From Occultella glacieicola (GTDB lineage: Bacteria; Actinomycetota; Actinomycetes; Actinomycetales; Beutenbergiaceae): DNA of 64,000 bases. A model generated the notes under the pieces. That model made no database searches, had not been told where the DNA came from, and worked only from the letters and a program-made list of their open reading frames with translations. The position numbers and the translations under genes are program-made. The stretch covers positions 124,001 through 188,000 of the forward strand of contig NZ_SMNA01000006.1 in the NCBI RefSeq assembly GCF_004353825.1, in the 5' to 3' direction. Positions 8,344-16,245 of the stretch are shown here, piece by piece (the stretch's first letter is position 1; every line of letters begins with the position of its first letter).

Positions 8344-8673
8344 ATGGTTCGCATCGGAGCAATCGTTCTGAACGTCTCCGACCGCCGCCGCGCGGCCGCA
8401 TTCTGGAGTCAGGCCCTGGGTTACGAGTCGGCGGCCAATCCTGACTTCCTCGTGCCGACCGATCCTCATGCACCGAGACTGCACCTGGACGAGGATGACC
8501 GCACGCACCTGGACCTCTGGGCCGCGGACGAGGACGAACAGCGCACCGAGGTCGAGCGACTGATCGCGCTCGGTGCGCGGCGGGTCGACTGGGAGTATCC
8601 GCCGGACGCGGACTTCGTGGTCCTGGCCGACCCGGATGGCAACCTGTTCTGTGTGATCAACTGCGGAGCCTGA
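8344..8673 (+). CDS. VOC-family protein
   Basis: A 109-residue protein, short for the family. It begins VRIGAIVLNVSD, contains AFWSQALGYES, and ends with the common FVVLADPDGNLFCVI signature. The pattern is that of the glyoxalase-like Glyoxalase_6 group. Function unknown. The start is set by a TACGTT box 6 nt upstream with no ribosome site. It is a free-standing gene between a divergent GNAT gene and the ACT-domain gene. Confidence 0.8.
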   Translation: MVRIGAIVLNVSDRRRAAAFWSQALGYESAANPDFLVPTDPHAPRLHLDEDDRTHLDLWAADEDEQRTEVERLIALGARRVDWEYPPDADFVVLADPDGNLFCVINCGA

Positions 8674-8735
8674 ACGGGCACGCTGCCGCCGACGGTTCCA
8701 GCTCCGGCCGGCTGGAGCGGCGCTGCGCTCTCGGC

Positions 8736-8741
8736 TAGCGT
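8736..8741 (+). promoter_or_regulatory. -10 box (TAGCGT), leaderless ACT-protein start
   Basis: TAGCGT lies 6 nt before ATG 8748. The same hexamer precedes several other starts in this window at the same distance. Confidence 0.4.
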
Positions 8742-8747
8742 GATGTC

Positions 8748-9272
8748 ATGACGCAACTGGTGCTGACGGCGGTCGGGGATGATCGCGAGGGCTTGGTCTC
8801 AGCCTTGGCGGGAACTGTCGAGACCCACGGCGGGAACTGGCTCGACAGCCAACTCTCCCGCCTGGCCGGCAAGTTCGCCGGGATCGTGCTCGTCGAGCTG
8901 CCGGCCGAGGGCGTCGCCGAGTTCACCTCCGCCTGCGCACGTCTGCGGCAGGAGATCGGCTGGAATGTCGAGGTGAGCCCCGTGGGGAGCGGGGGAGTGG
9001 AGGGCTCCGAGGTCCGGATGCACCTGGTCGGACTGGACCGTCCCGGGATGGTCCGACAGGTGACGGCCGCTCTCGCCGAGCAGCATGTGAGCATCCGCGA
9101 ACTTCGTTCGTGGACCCCTGACGCGCCGCAGGGCGGTGGATCGTTGTTCGAGGCCGACGCCGTCATCACGCTCGCCAACGACGTGCACCTCGATGTGGTG
9201 CGCCGGGCACTCGAGCCGATCGCCGACGAACTCATGGTCGACCTGGACCTGAGCGACCCGGACGGTCAGTAG
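8748..9272 (+). CDS. Two-ACT-domain protein (GcvR-like)
   Basis: A 174-residue protein of two ACT domains. The first has VLTAVGDDREGLVSALAGTV (from residue 4), the second HLVGLDRPGMVRQVTAAL (from about 92). This is the architecture of GcvR-like proteins, which sense glycine or other amino acids and act on a partner regulator. There is no DNA-binding domain and no gcv gene next to it, so the partner is unknown. It starts leaderless 6 nt after TAGCGT. It converges with a tiny minus-strand ORF. Confidence 0.75.
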   Translation: MTQLVLTAVGDDREGLVSALAGTVETHGGNWLDSQLSRLAGKFAGIVLVELPAEGVAEFTSACARLRQEIGWNVEVSPVGSGGVEGSEVRMHLVGLDRPGMVRQVTAALAEQHVSIRELRSWTPDAPQGGGSLFEADAVITLANDVHLDVVRRALEPIADELMVDLDLSDPDGQ

Positions 9273-9277
9273 TGCCT

Positions 9278-9418
9278 CTAGAGGCGAGGACGCAACTCGG
9301 CGCGGACCTCATCGCTGTTCTCCGGTGTGACCTTCCAGCGGCTGGAGTCGGTGTCCTCGAAGATGACCTTGTACTGTCCGACCGCGCGGTCGAACTGGAC
9401 GAGAAGGTTCTCCGGCAA
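9278..9418 (-). pseudogene. Small ORF or gene remnant, unrecognised
   Basis: Read on the minus strand this short stretch looks coding: 46 codons with an acidic/aromatic pattern (LLVQFDRAVGQYKVIFED) and a normal TAG stop. The only possible start is a TTG at 9418 with a poorly placed GAGG, and an in-frame TGA lies just upstream, so it may be a truncated gene. It sits between the ACT-domain gene and the divergent P-loop gene. I do not recognise the family. Confidence 0.35.
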
Positions 9419-9476
9419 CGCCTCGCCCGGCGAGGTGGCACCACGTCACGCGTGTCCTCTATCGACGGGTGATCTG

Positions 9477-10088
9477 ATGCTGCTGTCACTGACGGGCGCC
9501 AGCGGAGCGGGAAAGTCGACGACGCTGGCGTACCTCGCCGAGGTGGAGTGGCATCAGAGCGTGACCTGTCTCGAGTTCGACTCGGTCGGCGTACCTCCGG
9601 ATGCCGACACGGCCTGGCGGCACGCTGTGACCGAGCAGTGGGTCCAGCGAGCCCTGGCTGCCCAGGACGAGGGCCGCCACACGCTCTTGTGCGGTCAGGT
9701 TCCGATCGGCGAACTGCTGGCCGTGCCGTCGGCCGATCGCCTCGATGGCATCGCCGCCTGCGTGCTGCACTGCTCACCGGAGGTGAGGCGCGCCCGACTG
9801 AGTCAGCGACACGAGCCCGAGGACACCATCGGACACCACGTTGCGTTCGGGGAGTGGTTCCACGGACATGCCTTGGATCCGACCCACCGCCCCGAGGTCA
9901 TCGTCGGTGACAGTCCCACCCCGATGCGATGGGAGCGGTGGACGCAATGGTCCGGAGGCGACCCGCGCTGGCCCGTCCACGTCATCGACACGGACGGATC
10001 CACACCGGAGCAGGTGGCTCACGAAGTGGTGGGGTGGGCACGTGAGGCGCTCGCCAACGGCGGTCTGCGACTCACGGCGCAGGAGTGA
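9477..10088 (+). CDS. P-loop NTPase / kinase-like protein
   Basis: A 203-residue protein that opens directly with a Walker A motif, LTGASGAGKST (residues 5-15), in the style of small-molecule kinases and AAA_18-type nucleotide kinases. A later VIDTDGSTPEQVAHEVVGW is a common C-terminal end of such proteins. Conserved Arg/His stretches (RARLSQRHEPEDTIGHH) could form the lid. Substrate unknown. The ATG at 9477 is chosen because the P-loop must be near the N-terminus; the longer open frame from 9327 is antisense to the small ORF. Confidence 0.75.
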   Translation: MLLSLTGASGAGKSTTLAYLAEVEWHQSVTCLEFDSVGVPPDADTAWRHAVTEQWVQRALAAQDEGRHTLLCGQVPIGELLAVPSADRLDGIAACVLHCSPEVRRARLSQRHEPEDTIGHHVAFGEWFHGHALDPTHRPEVIVGDSPTPMRWERWTQWSGGDPRWPVHVIDTDGSTPEQVAHEVVGWAREALANGGLRLTAQE

Positions 10089-10165
10089 GTCTGCGCCGGC
10101 GCGGCCGATGAGTTCGTGGCTCCTGGCCGGTCCAACTGTGTGACACCCGCAGAAAGGACACCGCC

Positions 10166-10771
10166 ATGTCGGAGCTTCTCGTCGATTTCATCACCTCGCT
10201 CGACGGCTACGCGTCGGGGCAGGGCTGGCCCGGGTTCTGGGGCCTCGAAGGACCGGAGTACCTCGCGTGGCTCGGCGAGCAACCCGAGGTCACCTACCTG
10301 ATGGGAGCGAACACCTACCGACTGATGTCGGGCTTCTCAGCCGGCGAGGTCCCGGATGGGCTGGACGAGTTCAGGCCTGAGGAAGAGGCGTCCGTGGACG
10401 AACTCACGCGCGCGTCCAAGGTGGTGTTCTCGTCCTCACTCCAGGAGCCACTGACCTGGGCCAATTCCAGGCTCGTCCGTGACGACGCCGTCGAGGCGGT
10501 CCGCGTCATGAAGTCCACCGGCTCGGGTCTCCTCAGCACGATCGGCAGCCTCAGCCTGTGCCGGTCCCTGCTACGAGCCGGACTCGTCGACCGTTTCCGG
10601 GTCGTGATGTTCCCGGTGATCACCGGCGCCACGGGCGCGGAACGCATCTACGACGGGTATCCGGACATCGCCCTCGAGATGATCGAGCACCGCACCTTCG
10701 ACGGCCGCACCCAACTTGTCGAGTATTCGCCCCGCGTGCTCGAGCACCCGCCGCTCGGCGCTCCGGCGTGA
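10166..10771 (+). CDS. Dihydrofolate reductase / RibD C-terminal family protein
   Basis: A 201-residue protein with the RibD-C/DHFR-like fold: MSELLVDFITSLDGYASG at the start, TYLMGANTYRLM in the middle and LVDRFRVVMFPVITGATG near the end. Such proteins are NADPH-dependent reductases of unknown substrate. A ribosome site (AGAAAGGA) is 7 nt upstream of the ATG. The gene stands alone between the P-loop gene and the decayed low-GC region. Confidence 0.85.
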   Translation: MSELLVDFITSLDGYASGQGWPGFWGLEGPEYLAWLGEQPEVTYLMGANTYRLMSGFSAGEVPDGLDEFRPEEEASVDELTRASKVVFSSSLQEPLTWANSRLVRDDAVEAVRVMKSTGSGLLSTIGSLSLCRSLLRAGLVDRFRVVMFPVITGATGAERIYDGYPDIALEMIEHRTFDGRTQLVEYSPRVLEHPPLGAPA

Positions 10772-11472
10772 CGCGAAGCGCTCTTCCCGGCGTCGAACGC
10801 CTGCTCGCCAACACCGGTTGAAACGAGTTCGCATCATCGCTCCCGGCCCAACCTTCCTAATTGGCAGGGGCAGGAGGCGGTGAGCCGGGAACTGGCAGGC
10901 CGGGCGTGTTCACCTGAGCTCCGAGGAAAGGCGGGCGTCTCGGCCAGCGCTCGGTGCCACAAACCCTGAGGCTCGCAGTCTCGGCGCATGTCTGCGAACC
11001 GGTCCCCCGGGGGGCGGCAGTGCGGAATGCCGACGTTGTGCTAAAGCGAATCACTCAGTTTGAACGAGCCGAATGTCAGTGTTGACGGGGTTGTCGACGG
11101 CAAGATTCTAGTATCGCGCAGTTGTCACTGCAGTTGGGGTCAGCGGTAGTCGTATTGAATGTACGTGCTCATTGAAGGCGCCACCGTGGCACCCGCAGCC
11201 AATTCGATGTCTACATCCGTCGGTCGCAGGCCCTGCTGCGGCTTGCTCTTGGATTACGCCATCGACGATGGATGATACGCCGAATGCGGATTGGAGCCAA
11301 TTGAGAACCAGCAATGAAACGAGGACGGTTTCAGTCAATGGAACGAGCTGCGCATTGTACACGCCGCCAATAGGTACCACCGGGGGCACATGGTCGAGGA
11401 TTCTGGGTGACGCGACTCGACGTGGCACTCGCACGTCAATATTCGCGCGAGTGTCGCGTTCGCGAAGAAGGA
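10772..11472 (+). other. Gene-poor, lower-GC stretch
   Basis: About 700 nt with no convincing gene. GC drops clearly compared with the flanks. A minus-strand open frame (11108-11476, TTG start overlapping the stop of the 76-residue gene) has no recognisable motif and mixed third-position composition, so I do not call it. This is probably the left edge of a decayed insertion. Confidence 0.4.
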
Positions 11473-11703
11473 TCAAGTCAGCCAGATCAGTCCGATTTTA
11501 CCCTGAGAATTTGAAATCTTCAGTGCGATCGATACTTCAGAACCAGCACGGGCTCGAGTGTCCCCCCATGAAACGGCTTCAACGAAGGCCACGGCACTCA
11601 GGTCGTATGCGGTGAAAGTTCCCTTGAAGTCGACAAACACGCGATAATCTGCTGTCGCGCTCTCCCAGGAAGTGTCCCGCGGGTCGACGACCATTGCCTC
11701 CAT
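11473..11703 (-). CDS. Small conserved hypothetical protein
   Basis: A 76-residue protein beginning MEAMVVDPRDTSWE and ending GKIGLIWLT. The N-terminal phrase and size match a family of small actinobacterial hypothetical proteins I have seen near mobile or toxin-related genes; I know no function. A TAGCAT box lies 6 nt upstream of the ATG, so it is likely leaderless. Base composition is lower-GC than the chromosome around it. Confidence 0.6.
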   Translation of the reverse strand: MEAMVVDPRDTSWESATADYRVFVDFKGTFTAYDLSAVAFVEAVSWGDTRARAGSEVSIALKISNSQGKIGLIWLT

Positions 11704-11709
11704 GCGGCG

Positions 11710-11715
11710 ATGCTA
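11710..11715 (-). promoter_or_regulatory. -10 box (TAGCAT), minus strand
   Basis: On the minus strand TAGCAT is followed by 6 nt and then the ATG at 11703. Same geometry as other leaderless starts in the window. Confidence 0.4.
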
Positions 11716-11780
11716 GCCCAACTGGCCGCGTCGCACGGGGTGCGGATCGGGCCAGCCTGTCTGCCACCGGCCGTTGCTGA

Positions 11781-11900
11781 ATGGCATCGACTGCGTCATC
11801 CCGGCACCGGTTCTTGCATCAGATGCAACTCGCGCTAGAAAACTGGCAGGAACGGGAGTTGCTGAGCCGGAGTACGAAGGTCGGCCGAGCCCTGGCATGA
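11781..11900 (+). other. Short open frame, possible remnant
   Basis: A 39-codon plus-strand frame from ATG to TGA with a plausible helical stretch (MQLALENWQERELLSRS). There is no ribosome site and no recognised family. It lies in the otherwise empty 240 nt between two minus-strand genes and may be a remnant. Confidence 0.2.
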
Positions 11901-11943
11901 CAAGAGGAGATTCGGGCTGCGCGTGGTTGACCCCGAGAGTGCC

Positions 11944-12513
11944 TCATCGGGTGCCCCGGACCAAGGTCACACGGTCGGGCTTCCCGAGGCCTGCAATCTG
12001 GACCCAGCCGCCATCGTTGACAAAGCCTTTCGCGACAAGCTTGGCTTCTAGTCCCCGCGGCGCCCAGTCGCCTCGGTACATCTGGGCCAGCCTTTCTCCT
12101 GTGTCCTCGAAGAGGTGGCAAGTCGCGTAGACCTTGCGTCGGTGCAGCCACTCGTGGAGTACAACGGGCCGACGGGCGTAGGTGGTGAGCAGCTCGCATC
12201 CTCGGGCAGCGAGCTCGCGCGGGTCACCCTCTAGAACGAATCCATCGCGAGTTGGTGTAGGCGGGAAGGAGGAGCGATCGTGGACGCTGATCCGGTCTCC
12301 TCGCAGTTGGTTGCCCCGGAGCTCCAGACCGACATTCACTAGGGCGACCTCAGGCGCGTCGACGTCCAGTGCGACTAGGAGGGCATCGTCGCCGAAACCA
12401 GCGCAGTACGGGCGAAGACGGCCGTCGAGTAGGTCCCGAAGGGCGGCCAGGAAACTGAGTTGGAATGAGGTGAGCTCCTCATCGCCCAACTCGAAGTACG
12501 CGCGGTCGTCCAT
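11944..12513 (-). CDS. Hypothetical protein
   Basis: A 189-residue protein starting MDDRAYFELGDEELTSFQ. It is acidic at the N-terminus and basic in the middle (HEWLHRRKVYATCHLFED), with no membrane segment or known motif that I can name. The ATG at 12513 sits 7 nt after a TAGCGT box, which favours it over the longer frame to 12582. Composition is intermediate between the low-GC patch and the chromosome. Possibly an immunity-like or phage-derived protein, but nothing shows this directly. Confidence 0.55.
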   Translation of the reverse strand: MDDRAYFELGDEELTSFQLSFLAALRDLLDGRLRPYCAGFGDDALLVALDVDAPEVALVNVGLELRGNQLRGDRISVHDRSSFPPTPTRDGFVLEGDPRELAARGCELLTTYARRPVVLHEWLHRRKVYATCHLFEDTGERLAQMYRGDWAPRGLEAKLVAKGFVNDGGWVQIAGLGKPDRVTLVRGTR

Positions 12514-12520
12514 CCTGCGC

Positions 12521-12526
12521 ACGCTA
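12521..12526 (-). promoter_or_regulatory. -10 box (TAGCGT), minus strand
   Basis: TAGCGT on the minus strand followed by 7 nt and the ATG at 12513. Confidence 0.4.
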
Positions 12527-12656
12527 GTTGAACGGGAAGTCCCTTGCACTCCTGGAGGGGGTCCCACCGCCTGTTCTGTCATGACCGGGGACGGTGCAAC
12601 AGCGGAGTCGGCAGTTGTTCCGTGCTATTTCTTCTTCGTCCTGCACGCCGTTCGAG

Positions 12657-12832
12657 TCAGGCCAGCTCGCGCTTCGCCGCGACGTGTTGGGAGTACACGC
12701 TCGTGGAGCCGATCGCATGCCGCTCGATCGTGGACGGGTGGTAGCCGAGCGCGTCGGCGATGATCGGCACTGGCCCAAGTCTGATCAGCTCGCGCGTGTC
12801 CCTAGCCGGGCTGCGCGCGTGCTGAAGACGGA
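12657..12832 (-). pseudogene. C-terminal remnant of a recombinase/integrase-like protein
   Basis: In one minus-strand frame the sequence reads as a protein C-terminus: RELIRLGPVPIIADALGYHP followed by STIERHAIGSTSVYSQHVAA and a TGA. The VPxxIADALGYH pattern resembles the end of the integrase-like proteins found on actinobacterial islands. There is no start codon and no upstream domain, so only the tail survives. Family assignment is from memory and tentative. Confidence 0.4.
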
Positions 12833-13059
12833 CTTGAACCTGCTTCGCAGGCTGGAGCCGTGGATGTGCCCTGCCGGGGGAGCCGGGTACGCCCAGTTGC
12901 TGTGACGGCGCAGCCGAGGCCGTCCAGGTGCTGCGCTCGTTCGTGGAGATGCCGTACGCCGCCGCCTTCGTCGACGGCGACTACTTCCTCGAGAACCAAG
13001 CCGATCCATTTCTTGACGGAGGCACAGCCGGGGCCGAACTCTCTGACTTCGCGCGTTGA
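12825..13059 (+). pseudogene. Frameshifted remnant of an unrecognised gene
   Basis: One frame reads LLRRLEPWMCPAGGAGYAQL and stops at 12905. The next frame continues with VQVLRSFVEMPYAAAFVDGD, then YFLENQADPFLDGGTAGAEL and a TGA at 13057. Together they look like the last ~75 residues of one protein broken by a single-base shift near 12900. No start codon is available because the upstream part is replaced by the recombinase remnant. Function unknown. Confidence 0.4.
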
Positions 13060-13087
13060 CTCGACGCTTGTCGATTGAGTGGAGGTG

Positions 13088-13618
13088 TCATCCTTGCGGT
13101 AGGTCGGCTATCACAACAAATTCCTTGGCCTTCGGAGGACAGAGGGCGTCAGCGACTGCGCCACACTCTGTGTCCGTGGGCAAACCCACCTCGCGCTGCG
13201 TCTCATCAACCTCAAGACTCCAACACACGACAGCCCAATGAATCGCCCCGGTAACACCGTCAATCTGGCCGTAACTGGCAGACGCAAACTCAAGCAGAGT
13301 GCGGTCACCAACCGCTTCAATCGATGCAATCCATGTATTATCGTCGCTCCTCGCGCCTGCAAGTTGCTCCGCATCAGCATTGACGTAGTCAGTCTCAGCA
13401 CAGCCGCTCAATGACTCCGCCAGATCATTGCTCGGATCCACGACGCCTATCTCCGACTGAACGCAGCCAAGGGCCTGGTAGTACTCTGCGCCCAGGCTGG
13501 CGACCGCCAACGTGCGAGCTTCCTCCCGATTCGACGGGCCACAAGCAGTTGTCGCGGACGTGAGGATGCCGAGGCTAGTAGCCAATGCTAAGCAGCGCCT
13601 CATCGAATACTTCCGCAT
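13088..13618 (-). CDS. Putative lipoprotein
   Basis: A 176-residue protein with a signal peptide (MRKYSMRRCLALATSLGI) ending in a lipobox-like TSATTAC, so Cys about 25 would be lipidated and the protein anchored outside the membrane. The mature part is acidic, with four to five further Cys (GCVQSE, GCAETD, CWSLE, ECGAV, ALCPPK) that could pair in disulfides. No known domain. A second Met (13603) has GGAAG upstream and is an equally good start. Composition is lower-GC than the core genome, fitting an acquired gene. Confidence 0.6.
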   Translation of the reverse strand: MRKYSMRRCLALATSLGILTSATTACGPSNREEARTLAVASLGAEYYQALGCVQSEIGVVDPSNDLAESLSGCAETDYVNADAEQLAGARSDDNTWIASIEAVGDRTLLEFASASYGQIDGVTGAIHWAVVCWSLEVDETQREVGLPTDTECGAVADALCPPKAKEFVVIADLPQG

Positions 13619-13908
13619 ATAGACTCGTTCCCAGTTGGTTCGGGTGCATAGATATTGTCGAGACGAACTCCGCGTCCGGGCGTTCCGACGAGGTGCAATC
13701 CATTGATTCCTGGTTCTACATCGCACGCATCATGTCCAGTAAAGTTATCGATAGTTGAAGCAGACGTCAACCGCGGGTCTACGATGTCTTCAACCGTCTC
13801 TTCCATCACGCCGGCAAGCTCCACCGATAGTGAGTTCAGCCGTGGGACGCTAGTTGTGGTCAGAGGCGTCAGGTCGTCGCGACGTGGCAGGGTTTCGTGC
13901 TCGACCAT
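13600..13908 (-). CDS. Hypothetical protein, possibly partial
   Basis: A 102-codon minus-strand frame that begins MVEHETLPRRDDLTPL and contains ETVEDIVDPRLTSASTIDNF. It has credible protein-like composition but no known domain, signal peptide or good ribosome site. It overlaps the start of the lipoprotein gene by 19 nt and may be coupled to it. It may also be the trimmed C-terminus of a longer protein. Confidence 0.35.
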   Translation of the reverse strand: MVEHETLPRRDDLTPLTTTSVPRLNSLSVELAGVMEETVEDIVDPRLTSASTIDNFTGHDACDVEPGINGLHLVGTPGRGVRLDNIYAPEPTGNESICGSIR

Positions 13909-14026
13909 CAGGCCCCAGACGTAGTTGCGCGGTAGAGCTCGTCGCAGCTACTTCTACTCCTGGTGCTGCCTCGCCGATAATGTACATTATGTCATTTCAT
14001 CCTCGTGTTGGAGCTCATGAATCGCC

Positions 14027-14200
14027 TCAGCCCCCGGACGGCAGCCAGTCGTAGCTGAGCCCGAACGGCGTGTGGTACGCCGACGTTCCGGTACCAGCCA
14101 TCGTCCGGATGCGGTCGGCGAGCGTCCCCCGCTCGGTCTCCACCAGCCGCGTCCCGGCCCTCCCCGTCGATGTGCTCGGCCGTGACGAAGGCCACGAATG
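14027..14200 (-). pseudogene. Frameshifted remnant, unrecognised protein C-terminus
   Basis: Two overlapping minus-strand frames each look coding for part of this stretch. VAFVTAEHIDGEGR appears in one, then RLVETERGTLADRIRTMAG and SAYHTPFGLSYDWLPSGG with TGA (14027-14029) in another. A single-base shift would join them. The upstream part is missing, cut off where the VapBC promoter begins. I do not recognise the family. Confidence 0.4.
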
Positions 14201-14212
14201 GGATGCAAGTGG

Positions 14213-14218
14213 TAGCCT
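14213..14218 (+). promoter_or_regulatory. -10 box (TAGCCT) of vapBC
   Basis: TAGCCT lies 6 nt upstream of the antitoxin ATG with no ribosome site between. Leaderless start of the toxin-antitoxin operon is likely. Confidence 0.4.
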
Positions 14219-14224
14219 AATCCC

Positions 14225-14464
14225 ATGAAGGCGACGATCGATTCCGGCGGCCGTCTCTTGCTACCCAAGGCGCTACGAGATGCGCTAGGGCTGACACCTG
14301 GTACGACAGTCGACATCTCCGTATACGGCTCGGGTGTGCAGGTCGTACCCGGCGGCCGTACGGCGAGGCTTGAGCGCGATGCCGATGGGCGACTGGTAGC
14401 GACGAGCGAGACTGCGGTCACCGACGATGAGATGTTCGCGCTCATCGACTCGGGTCGTCGGTGA
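14225..14464 (+). CDS. vapB: VapB-type antitoxin (SpoVT-AbrB fold)
   Basis: A 79-residue protein with the swapped-hairpin AbrB/MazE DNA-binding module at residues 1-45 (MKATIDSGGRLLLPKALRDA). An acidic C-terminus (TAVTDDEMFALIDSGRR) would bind and block the toxin. Such antitoxins repress their own promoter with the toxin. Its stop overlaps the toxin start by four bases (GTGA), enforcing coupled translation. The pair sits at the right edge of the decayed low-GC patch. Confidence 0.9.
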   Translation: MKATIDSGGRLLLPKALRDALGLTPGTTVDISVYGSGVQVVPGGRTARLERDADGRLVATSETAVTDDEMFALIDSGRR

Positions 14465-14871
14465 GCGCCACGGCGGTTGACACCAGCGTGGCGGTTCCCC
14501 TGTTGGTGTCCTCGCATACCGCCCACGCGGCCGTGAGCGCGTGGGCCAAGAATCGGCTGCTGGTGCTGAGTGGCCATGCGCTCGCTGAAACGTACTCGGT
14601 GCTGACACGACTCCCGGGTGATGCACGGGTGGAGCCCGCGGATGCGGTGACGTTGATCGACGAGGCCTTTGGCGATGCTGTCGCGCTCAACGTGGCGTCG
14701 TTCCGCGATATTCATCGGGAGCTGGCCAGCCGCGGTGTCGCCGGCGGTGCCGTCTATGACGGCTTGGTCGGTGCCGCCGCATGTGAAGAGGGGCTGACGC
14801 TAGCGACGCGTGACGCCCGGGCGCGTGGAACCTACGAGGCTGTCGGCGCACGTGTCGAGATCGTTGCCTGA
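14461..14871 (+). CDS. vapC: VapC-type PIN-domain RNase toxin
   Basis: A 136-residue PIN-domain protein. The four acidic residues of the metal-dependent nuclease site are in place: Asp7 (AVDTSV), Glu43 (HALAETYSVL), Asp100 (VYDGLVGAAA) and Asp118 (LATRDARA). VapC toxins cut specific tRNA or rRNA sites; the target here cannot be read from sequence. The GTG start overlaps the antitoxin stop. All catalytic residues are intact, so the module is probably functional. Confidence 0.9.
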   Translation: MSATAVDTSVAVPLLVSSHTAHAAVSAWAKNRLLVLSGHALAETYSVLTRLPGDARVEPADAVTLIDEAFGDAVALNVASFRDIHRELASRGVAGGAVYDGLVGAAACEEGLTLATRDARARGTYEAVGARVEIVA

Positions 14872-15018
14872 CAGCCGATCGGTACAGCCATGGCCTGCGG
14901 GAACGCCGTGCGGCGCACCTGGACTCCTCCTCCCGTAGGGCCGGCGGACACCCGGGGCACGGGGCCTTGGCTCTGAACTGCCCAGATTCGGCGCTGCAGG
15001 CGATGGCAGACTGACGCG

Positions 15019-15738
15019 ATGATCGACCTTCGGCGTCGTGCGCAAGCCTTCGTGCGAGAGGAATACCCCGTTGCTCGGGTGGCGTTCCTGGGAGGCAGTT
15101 CTGCGACCGGCCAGGCGACGAACAGTTCAGATCTTGACGTCCTGGTGATCCTGCCTGCGGACTGGGATGAGGTTTCCTTCGTGGAGACGACGACCTTCGA
15201 CGGGCAACATGTCGAGGCGTTCGTCTACGGAGTGCCCGCGCTGGAGCGTTGGCTGGCCAAGGGCCGCGCGGAGCGTCGCCCTGTCCTGGATCGACTCATC
15301 GGGCACGGTATCCCCCTCGTGGGCGAACCGCTGGCTCGGGATCTGCAAGCACGCTCCCAAGCAGTCCTGGCGGCAGGCCCCGAACCGCTTGCAGAGTCGG
15401 AGCTCGCGCTGAGGCGCTACGCGCTCTCGGCGACTCTCGATGACCTGGCCGACGCTGCCGGGACGGCCGAGGAGTTCGTGCTGGCGTCCACGGCGTGGCG
15501 GGAAGCCTCTGAGCTCTCGCTCGTGACCGACAGGGGCTGGCTTGGGACCGGGAAGTGGCTCATGCGGGAGCTGCTGTCGAACGACGACCCGTACGGTCTT
15601 GCGGCGTGGGCGTCGACGGCAGCCCGGCACCCAGCCGCCTTCGCCGAGCTGAACAAACTCTGCTCCGAGGTTCTCCTCGCTGCGGGAGGCTACCTTCAGT
15701 CGGGATTCCGCCGAGGCAGCCGCCCGCACGGACTCTAG
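15019..15738 (+). CDS. Nucleotidyltransferase-domain protein
   Basis: A 239-residue protein with a Pol-beta-like nucleotidyltransferase domain at residues 20-65: FLGGSSATGQATNSSDLDVL gives the GS...DxD signature. The C-terminal ~130 residues are helical, as in aminoglycoside-nucleotidyltransferase-like or MNT-HEPN-like proteins, without a clear HEPN RxxxxH motif. It probably transfers a nucleotide to a small molecule or protein; acceptor unknown. Start ATG 15019 is 6 nt after a CAGACT box, so possibly leaderless. It stands next to the VapBC module but is not in its operon. Confidence 0.75.
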   Translation: MIDLRRRAQAFVREEYPVARVAFLGGSSATGQATNSSDLDVLVILPADWDEVSFVETTTFDGQHVEAFVYGVPALERWLAKGRAERRPVLDRLIGHGIPLVGEPLARDLQARSQAVLAAGPEPLAESELALRRYALSATLDDLADAAGTAEEFVLASTAWREASELSLVTDRGWLGTGKWLMRELLSNDDPYGLAAWASTAARHPAAFAELNKLCSEVLLAAGGYLQSGFRRGSRPHGL

Positions 15739-15796
15739 GAACTGCGCGGCCGCGTCCAGGACCACTCCCCCGCCTTCCAGACACAAGGATGGGCCC

Positions 15797-16201
15797 ATGC
15801 CGAGATACAGCCTGGTTCAGGTGAGAGAGGCGCTGGAGTCGTCGTGGGAACCCGCAACTGCCTACCTCGAGGCACATCAGCCCGGCAATCCGTCGCTAGG
15901 TCAGTGCTACCCCACCTCGCGCGTCCTTCAGCTGCTGTTTCCCGAGTTCGAGATCGTCGAAGGCCAGGTGTGGACCGGCGAGCAGGAGGAGAAGCACTTC
16001 TGGAACCTGCTGCCGACCGAACTCGGCGTCGTGCACATCGACCTGACCTGGCAGCAGTTCGCCCACGGCTCCGTCGTGCGCCACTGGCGCGCGCGAGATC
16101 GAGACGGCCTCGACGACGGTGCCGATACCGTCCGTCGGGTCGACCGACTCCTCGAATCAGTGCATGCCCATCTGCGGTCCGAGAGGCAGGGTCACCCGTA
16201 G
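15797..16201 (+). CDS. YunG-like conserved protein
   Basis: A 134-residue soluble protein. CYPTSRVLQLLFPEFEIVEG, VWTGEQEEKHFWNLL and VHIDLTWQQFAHGS match the pattern I know from the YunG family of small conserved proteins. A conserved Cys (about 36) and two His lie in positions that could form an active site, but no activity is established that I know of. It follows the nucleotidyltransferase by 58 nt on the same strand and may share its transcript. It converges with a methyltransferase gene. Confidence 0.65.
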   Translation: MPRYSLVQVREALESSWEPATAYLEAHQPGNPSLGQCYPTSRVLQLLFPEFEIVEGQVWTGEQEEKHFWNLLPTELGVVHIDLTWQQFAHGSVVRHWRARDRDGLDDGADTVRRVDRLLESVHAHLRSERQGHP

Positions 16202-16245
16202 GTCCGCGGGTCGCATCAGCGGTTCGTCCCGGCCGGATCGCACCA

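Noticed and set aside
9274-9285. 12-nt palindrome GCCTCTAGAGGC after the ACT gene
   Set aside because: Short and at a convergent gene end; could be a minor terminator, but no further support.
11108-11476. 122-codon minus-strand frame after the 76-residue gene
   Set aside because: TTG start, no motif, mixed third-position bases; may be chance in the low-GC patch. Overlap with the previous stop keeps it slightly open.
13987-14715. 242-codon minus-strand frame opposite VapBC
   Set aside because: Antisense to an intact VapBC pair with all catalytic residues; no recognisable domain.
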